Virus record (IMG/VR): IMGVR_UViG_3300042350_004528
Coordinates: 1 to 64,000 of that record
Length of the DNA stretch: 64,000 bases
Reading direction: 5' to 3' (one strand)
Source of the DNA: a virus
Shown here: one piece after another, positions 60,701 to 64,000 of the stretch
Position numbering within the stretch: the first letter of the stretch is position 1
How the letters are laid out: every line of letters starts with the position of its first letter
Position numbers and translations under genes: made by a program
Notes under the pieces: generated by a model
The model's input: only the letters and a program-made list of their open reading frames with translations
Told to the model about the DNA's origin: nothing
The model's database searches: none

Positions 60701-61931
60701 ATACGTGTGAAACCAAAAAATAAAAATCGCATAATTTTTGATCGGTAGATGAAGAATCGTTATAAGCACTTTCAATATTATTAACTTCACATAATGATTT
60801 TATAGCATCTTTTAACAACGCTTTAGTACCAAACTGACCACTTAAATAAGCCGCTTTTAGTTTTGAATAGACGATAAAAGATTTTATATAACCAGTTAAT
60901 AAAGTATTTTCGTTTGTGTTACTTTTTTTGAGTTCTTTGGTTGCTGACTTTAAATCAGAAACTAATTGATTTAAGTCATATGGTACGTTTTTCACGCATA
61001 AATTTCTATAAAAAGCGGTAAATTCAATAAAATCAGAATTATACGTTTTAAAAGGTTTTAATATACCAGTATAACCCCCAGCTAAAACATGCTCAACACC
61101 AGGTTGCCTCTCTATTTTTGACCCATTCAAATAATCACCAAATAATGTTTTATTATACTCATTAAGAAACTTATTTTGTATACCATACCCTGTTGACGGG
61201 ATTATTGATTTGTCGTTAATTTTTACAGTTTCAATTATATCACCACCATCATTATTAACCCCAGTTTTTATTAAAAATTCTGAATCACCCAGTCCCTGAA
61301 ACCTATTAAAAATTTCAACATGTGGAAATTGTATTGTCTCGGTGAGCCTGCCACCAGAGCTTTCAGATGAATAGCTACCCGCTTTTCTAGTGTATCGTTT
61401 TAAATCATATATATCACGAACAACTGTATCCTCATCAACTCTTTTAATATCATTAATTCTACTAAAAACCTGAGAATCGCTTTGGTCAGTTATTTCCAAC
61501 TTGTTTTCTTGAAAATAATATAAACCACCTAATAATAAAACAATTGGGTAAGGTATTTCAACAAGTTCTTGATTTTTGTTAAATATTGATATTAATCTTT
61601 TAGGATTTAACGCAAAATCAGTTGATTTTATCAGGGTGGCCCCATATGATTTTAAAAACATAAGTGCCATTTCGGGGAAAAAGTTTGTATCACCTTTATC
61701 TATTCTTGAACATAAAGAATCTGGCATAGCCGATGTGTTAAGTATAGACTTGTATCCAGCAAAAAACTTACTGTTTTGTAATTGATATTCAATGTCCTCT
61801 TTAATTGCAGCTGCTAATGTATCATTTCTTTCAAAAAACGGCTCAAATTGACCACCACTAATGTTACCATTTTTAGGTTCACAAAAGTTATAATAATTAC
61901 AATAATTTTCTAAATGTTTATTAAACTCCAT
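54702..61931 (-). CDS. Giant baseplate hub with DUF2272 and glucosaminidase-like domains (2409 aa)
   Basis: A 2409-residue protein. Residues about 1400-1530 (YFYLRNVPLFHGTYWITNVA, then IQPNTMITTFQGARQPI) resemble the gp27/gpD-type hub fold. Residues about 2044-2232 fit DUF2272, an NlpC/CHAP-like peptidase-type domain: DPWSAAFISYIIKTA, FPYSASHNVY, SHCDCVTNID, VNVIGGNLSDKV. Residues about 2263-2409 fit a glucosaminidase/lysozyme-like fold: FAIMVAEASKSG (Glu2290 as candidate acid) and GYNYAGVQTD. T4 instead uses separate gp27 and gp5-lysozyme. The N-terminal 1300 residues are unassigned. Likely the spike-base unit that opens the cell wall during entry. Confidence 0.82.
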   Translation of the reverse strand: MEFNKHLENYCNYYNFCEPKNGNISGGQFEPFFERNDTLAAAIKEDIEYQLQNSKFFAGYKSILNTSAMPDSLCSRIDKGDTNFFPEMALMFLKSYGATLIKSTDFALNPKRLISIFNKNQELVEIPYPIVLLLGGLYYFQENKLEITDQSDSQVFSRINDIKRVDEDTVVRDIYDLKRYTRKAGSYSSESSGGRLTETIQFPHVEIFNRFQGLGDSEFLIKTGVNNDGGDIIETVKINDKSIIPSTGYGIQNKFLNEYNKTLFGDYLNGSKIERQPGVEHVLAGGYTGILKPFKTYNSDFIEFTAFYRNLCVKNVPYDLNQLVSDLKSATKELKKSNTNENTLLTGYIKSFIVYSKLKAAYLSGQFGTKALLKDAIKSLCEVNNIESAYNDSSSTDQKLCDFYFLVSHVFFTSFREVIKKDKIGNQTVTPHAYDLIHRLKFGDDGFRSYQNSVLSDTTLMSSLNDKNSTKDEQINSLTNFLYKIWDIEKINLKVDNSYKNISPTSFGIFALYPSAGGFLTPNNLLLLYSKEGGEDLGIYDYDGYRIRNKNNKATQAEYFYTINDKPTWNPQNTTIGLDGRHNTKGKVVDPLFDGNQREVLATNFKSRADATSYRYDPTLSRVLVHSGFDRFLFLKNSNFNNSLILKNTTRFLWFESTGLGTHLGMDKSTDDKKTYDFEDGVTLSIYPGENNISYFRNTTPQLSDYEDLTSFIESGYINNYDFSRILDSVNIEKLEEFSTLFQEFAKLTPNNTLNTFNLNSLVKSSTILASEHIKEAVTSGKFKDPKTGIELTTDEISYMLIGNSMYNYEFVAKANISKFFNVVLTQTQKKRCESIADQFCSYDITIANKSTIDSVTKLGDFQLSLHNFHSSPEVLFTNASNYDELKTALKDSSVTDQNFNKLIARRILFSDQYVPPYENVDAPSHKVEIEELNKSYLYSRLHHLIANTSSDTSDKNFNNFYFDCVKTFFKYLNIKYTKNNYKQLLKLLRSYIRYTGYSLNYDFLPNNGIISMNKFLESYGNKVSFNTRTKNVLRLQGNNSNPRDATVYVPPFNPNIPSQNNLEIEEETPKYTEFDAYKVADLESSCNSFFEYFNTEIYNSTVGGLNSFLNQFSEAMEAKTLPNDANNPYTVESEEENLKDEIKKRTYYNIKSMYEKISTSFVEENRSSPIFLPTKIQEIKTLEVSDLVNNKLFYNYSIDPGYCDDNKKEDTNYDLYEIFKVVDRGNNDIGVNVLADLSFFYQNLYADFDKNPNKAQDDQYLTIDNLTNKSFSNLFSGLAEANGFMFQQIPNYINLNGAISATNDDDESIYDIVDQLFGVHTDTDLLGTSSRQSQKFGGLTGYPGYIFQLGTIGSKLDTNEGVVQSMKNDNLNSFCLDIGYDDNKEISIKSENAPDDVKKSNVTCFTVDFGSQKQQMFTSVQLNTAEFYDTEESIRTWVDVVNKTETTLQTTNLFPILEKRAFTCTVTSLGNSTIQPLSYFYLRNVPLFHGTYWITNVAHDIQPNTMITTFQGARQPIASKIDVRRELLTLMRKNAKLLVDAAVGVNTIVTEGIPNTSGKIYSDDSDSNDPFGSVLQGLSSDSTKYYSFSGIQVIGAFIFSVTKSNAKNDANLGLVNVLYNYSKALLGNTDSPKEIVKNMKTVAIGIMNQKASSGDSRYSGSALSLSKVFKENASFSLVGELGDLLNKIGNEAKTNSNTTLNESKLFDGTVFDLKAVNESGATISDNSDRLAFSMETELDKRGSEIPIKTATFFFDSKDSAIFANTELYGIGVKNETDTVHSDVYDLFKSLSTNGVINNFEAANIKNTTTQTQTSGSPEPIKKSLDQIKDILDFLDECSPAAAKFMLFISDGKRTESEYIQYLKDNTSGSYTADKDDIWSKVPRNPTTSSGIYAKEAIYYGLLSNPQSISVNDVGSTDVIHEFNLNDQKGNVQYEDLGSDSAVNQRFYEQYTAIFDKKHKEWEEKNKSIEKSTESGIKVKYLGAVQGSSDDYKIAFFSSDSNGSFGNIKLSTKANSEYKLDSAGEEQLTNIYTPQTSSGQSTEAVRFVNELVRVADQEREKWVNLTECDKDAQPLLKEYWAAVNWTSFNCSSDPWSAAFISYIIKTAAPKPSDFPYSASHNVYVNTIRKTKTSWKAYSSKDTPIQIGDILCYAQDSNYKEIVVQLNDWDSVGNSHCDCVTNIDQSSKTVNVIGGNLSDKVKNGNFSNGVTLTIDNDGKIANPTRTVILRFEPVASNTTVATNYKTSYPELPFTDPPPPSNKLPYKTAVNYLNTKYGSDLGKAVFAIMVAEASKSGKSFNSAGGYNYAGVQTDSGRWGAPGIIGQYSRIDSGGNRRSFAIFANDESFLDFMANRVKAKGFSGSDPDKWTSTYINSWWSPVAKAQYTKGSQTYNSKLSIYNTASSEFNSLV

Positions 61932-61936
61932 CTGTT

Positions 61937-64000
61937 TTATATATTAAAAGTTGTTGTGAAATCTTCAATTGGTTTAGTTATTCTAAAAAATGGCTGATAC
62001 TCTCCCATGGATATATAATCATCTGTTATTGTATTAAACGTTAGAGATGGTAAGTCTTCAGATCTAGCATAATTTAAACTCCTACTTAAATCCGAATTAA
62101 TCGATATATTTTTTAAATTTTCATTCATTGAGGCGTAAAAACCACCAAATACATTATTATTACCTTTTAAAAAAGTAGGTTTATCTTTATATTTTTCATT
62201 GTCAACAGAATTAACTATTAAATCAATTTTTAAATCACAATAATAATTAGTGTTAGGTTTTAAATCAATATAATGTTTTATTTCGGTTGGTTTTTGATCT
62301 GAATGTATTGAATAAAGATTTATATTATTATTTGTTAATTTATAGGTTATTTTATCATATAAAAAATTATTACCCACACCAATTAATTTACCAGTACCGT
62401 CATCTCTATTAGCTGGCGATTTAAGTACATTATTTAATTTACTAATACTCGCATTATAATTCGATTGTGTGTATGTATTACTAGTATAATTAGATAGTTC
62501 TGTAAAAATTGGTTTAAGTACCGATTTTGCATTTTCAACTGTCCCATCACCAAATTTAATGTATTTTAAGCCAAAATTTCCAACATTTGTGTAATTAACA
62601 CCGTCTTCCGTTAACGTTCTTGTTGCTCTAGCTAAATCATTTGCTATGACAAATTTATTTTGATCGCTAGCCATTTTATCAAAAACATTTTTTGTCACAC
62701 CAACAATCTCAAATTCAGCAAGTTTTTGTGCAACGTTTGATCCAAAGTTAGTTATAGACCTATATGGTAAACCAGAATAAGCTGAAAATAATGAGTATTT
62801 ACTATATAACTCACCTAAAATTCTACTAGTTTCTTTAGATGGGTATACCGCTAAATCTGGCTCACCGAGTTGAAATAGCGATAGTATATTAGTTGGGTTT
62901 GATTGTTTTACCCCTGTTTTTTGTGGACTCGCAAAAGCTTTGATTCTATCCAAAGCTTTATAAATTTCTTCAACAAAATTAACTTCAAACCATTCATTAT
63001 TAATTGTTTCATTACCTGGATATGCCAATGTTACCCTTTCAGTGCTTTTACCATTAATATATTCTGTTTTTGTTTTGTAATAATTTGGAAATGGCGTGTG
63101 TATTATGTTACCAAATTCTTTCTTGTAATCACTAAATTTTTTTTGAATGTTTATTCTTTGTGTATTTGTTTCAAGTTGTCTTAAAGCACTTCTACCCGTA
63201 ATATCCAATAGTATTAAAAATGTTTGCATATTATTGGATAAAATCCTTAATATGTTACTCATATTTGGTTTATAACCCAAAGTTATACCGATATTATTAA
63301 TTTGTTCTGTTATAAAATTTTCTTCAACAGTTGCCTGTAATTTTGATATATTTTTAAAAACAATTGACATCATTTCATTGTAATTATCTAAAAAAACAAC
63401 ATTTTTAATATCTTTTGCGTCTGTACCGTTATATAAAAAAATATCAAGAGTTAATATTTTATCTATCTTAAAGTTTTTGGTTGATGTGTATTTTTTAAAT
63501 AGTAAACTATTGGGGTCGCTTTCTGGGTTATTTGTAAACTGTACTTGTTTAATTTCGTTTATTAAATCATTTGCAAATGTTGTTTCCCCGCCAGACGATG
63601 TTTTAATATTGGCTATATTTTTTATAGCCTCGTTCATCGTGTTAAGATATTGAAAAAGTTGCGTTGGGGATTCGTTTTGTTCAACAACCACAAAACTACC
63701 ACCCTCTTCTGGTATTGGTTGATATAGGATTATATTATTTTCACTAGTGACTATTTTATAATTATCTGGCGAATTTGATATAAAATTTCTAACTGAAGGA
63801 TCGTAATTCTCTAATACGTTTTTTTCTTTTAATAGAATTTCATTATAATCGATAGCCTCATCGGTTCTAATTGTGTTAATAACATCCGCTGGTATTTTTT
63901 TTAACGCCTCAGCTAAATCAAATAATGTGGGGTAACTATCTATTATGTAATTTTCATATTGTTGAATATTATTATTAACCGATTCTTTTATTTTTTGATT
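61937..64000 (-). CDS. Structural protein, N-terminus beyond the window (partial)
   Basis: The frame is open to the right edge. A GTG at 63691 could serve as a start, but sense codons continue upstream to 64000 (for example FDLAEALKKIPADVINTIRT), so I treat the gene as truncated by the window, with at least 687 residues here. The protein is helical in its first part and mixed later, ends EYQPFFRITKPIEDFTTTF, and has no recognised domain. It lies five bases upstream of the hub gene, so a tail-tube, hub-cap or tape-measure-linked role is plausible by position. Confidence 0.75.
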   Translation of the reverse strand, partial: NQKIKESVNNNIQQYENYIIDSYPTLFDLAEALKKIPADVINTIRTDEAIDYNEILLKEKNVLENYDPSVRNFISNSPDNYKIVTSENNIILYQPIPEEGGSFVVVEQNESPTQLFQYLNTMNEAIKNIANIKTSSGGETTFANDLINEIKQVQFTNNPESDPNSLLFKKYTSTKNFKIDKILTLDIFLYNGTDAKDIKNVVFLDNYNEMMSIVFKNISKLQATVEENFITEQINNIGITLGYKPNMSNILRILSNNMQTFLILLDITGRSALRQLETNTQRINIQKKFSDYKKEFGNIIHTPFPNYYKTKTEYINGKSTERVTLAYPGNETINNEWFEVNFVEEIYKALDRIKAFASPQKTGVKQSNPTNILSLFQLGEPDLAVYPSKETSRILGELYSKYSLFSAYSGLPYRSITNFGSNVAQKLAEFEIVGVTKNVFDKMASDQNKFVIANDLARATRTLTEDGVNYTNVGNFGLKYIKFGDGTVENAKSVLKPIFTELSNYTSNTYTQSNYNASISKLNNVLKSPANRDDGTGKLIGVGNNFLYDKITYKLTNNNINLYSIHSDQKPTEIKHYIDLKPNTNYYCDLKIDLIVNSVDNEKYKDKPTFLKGNNNVFGGFYASMNENLKNISINSDLSRSLNYARSEDLPSLTFNTITDDYISMGEYQPFFRITKPIEDFTTTFNI

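Overview
The window is part of the genome of a large, strictly lytic-looking T4-type myovirus (Caudoviricetes). Landmarks are gp25- and gp6-like baseplate proteins, a gp32-like SSB, UvsX-type recombinase, gp41-like helicase, primase, gp46/gp47 (SbcC/SbcD), a class Ia ribonucleotide reductase and a sigma factor. No capsid, terminase or DNA polymerase gene lies in the window. The host is probably a member of the Bacteroidota: the DNA is very A+T-rich, start codons lack Shine-Dalgarno sequences and follow A/T-rich leaders, and five good promoters have the form TTG-N20-TAnnTTTG, which is the Bacteroidota primary-sigma consensus. That host assignment is inference. Coding density is very high, no gap exceeds 300 bases, and I saw no tRNA, CRISPR array, IS element or integrase.

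Layout. Nearly everything is on the minus strand, so transcription runs from high to low coordinates. (1) 61937-64000 and 54702-61931 are tail/baseplate hub proteins; the second is a 2409-residue hub with two C-terminal peptidoglycan-hydrolase-like domains. (2) 53418-54615 holds three small genes, probably virion-associated. (3) 45226-53339 is the replication and nucleotide module: SSB, UvsX, 5' nuclease, helicase, NrdB, NrdA. (4) 19461-45146 is one long baseplate/tail-fibre operon: gp25, gp6, several large unknown structural proteins, a 2554-residue protein with a gpI-like segment, and a set of small and large proteins sharing an LTDxGRxxL module. It ends in a RuvC-like resolvase (18851-19450). 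(5) 12235-18801 is a tightly overlapping operon: primase, PD-(D/E)XK nuclease, SbcD, a small putative RHH protein, SbcC, an unknown and a sigma-70 factor. (6) 4610-12196 carries candidate internal-head or injected proteins (including an ArdC-like zincin), a membrane protein with a probable programmed -1 frameshift, a PGRP/amidase-like protein and a spanin-like pair. (7) 1-4533 is small genes, with a two-gene plus-strand island at 869-1982.

Regulation as read from the sequence: host-type promoters sit before the primase-to-sigma operon, SSB and three small-gene units. A different A/T motif, close to [AC]TATTTATTA, recurs before late-type genes (gp25, the LTDxGR proteins, candidate internal proteins). 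A simple model is that host sigma reads early and middle units, the phage sigma is made at the end of the recombination operon, and it then switches on the structural genes. Strong terminators follow SSB and nrdA.

Most noteworthy observations: an in-phase A_AAA_AAC slippery heptamer followed by a 41-codon -1 extension carrying an in-frame repeat (9295-9426); a short amphipathic terminal motif shared by several otherwise unrelated proteins that may be a head-packaging tag; a split and whole version of the same fibre architecture; and a gp32-like SSB ending in the bacterial DDLPF tip.
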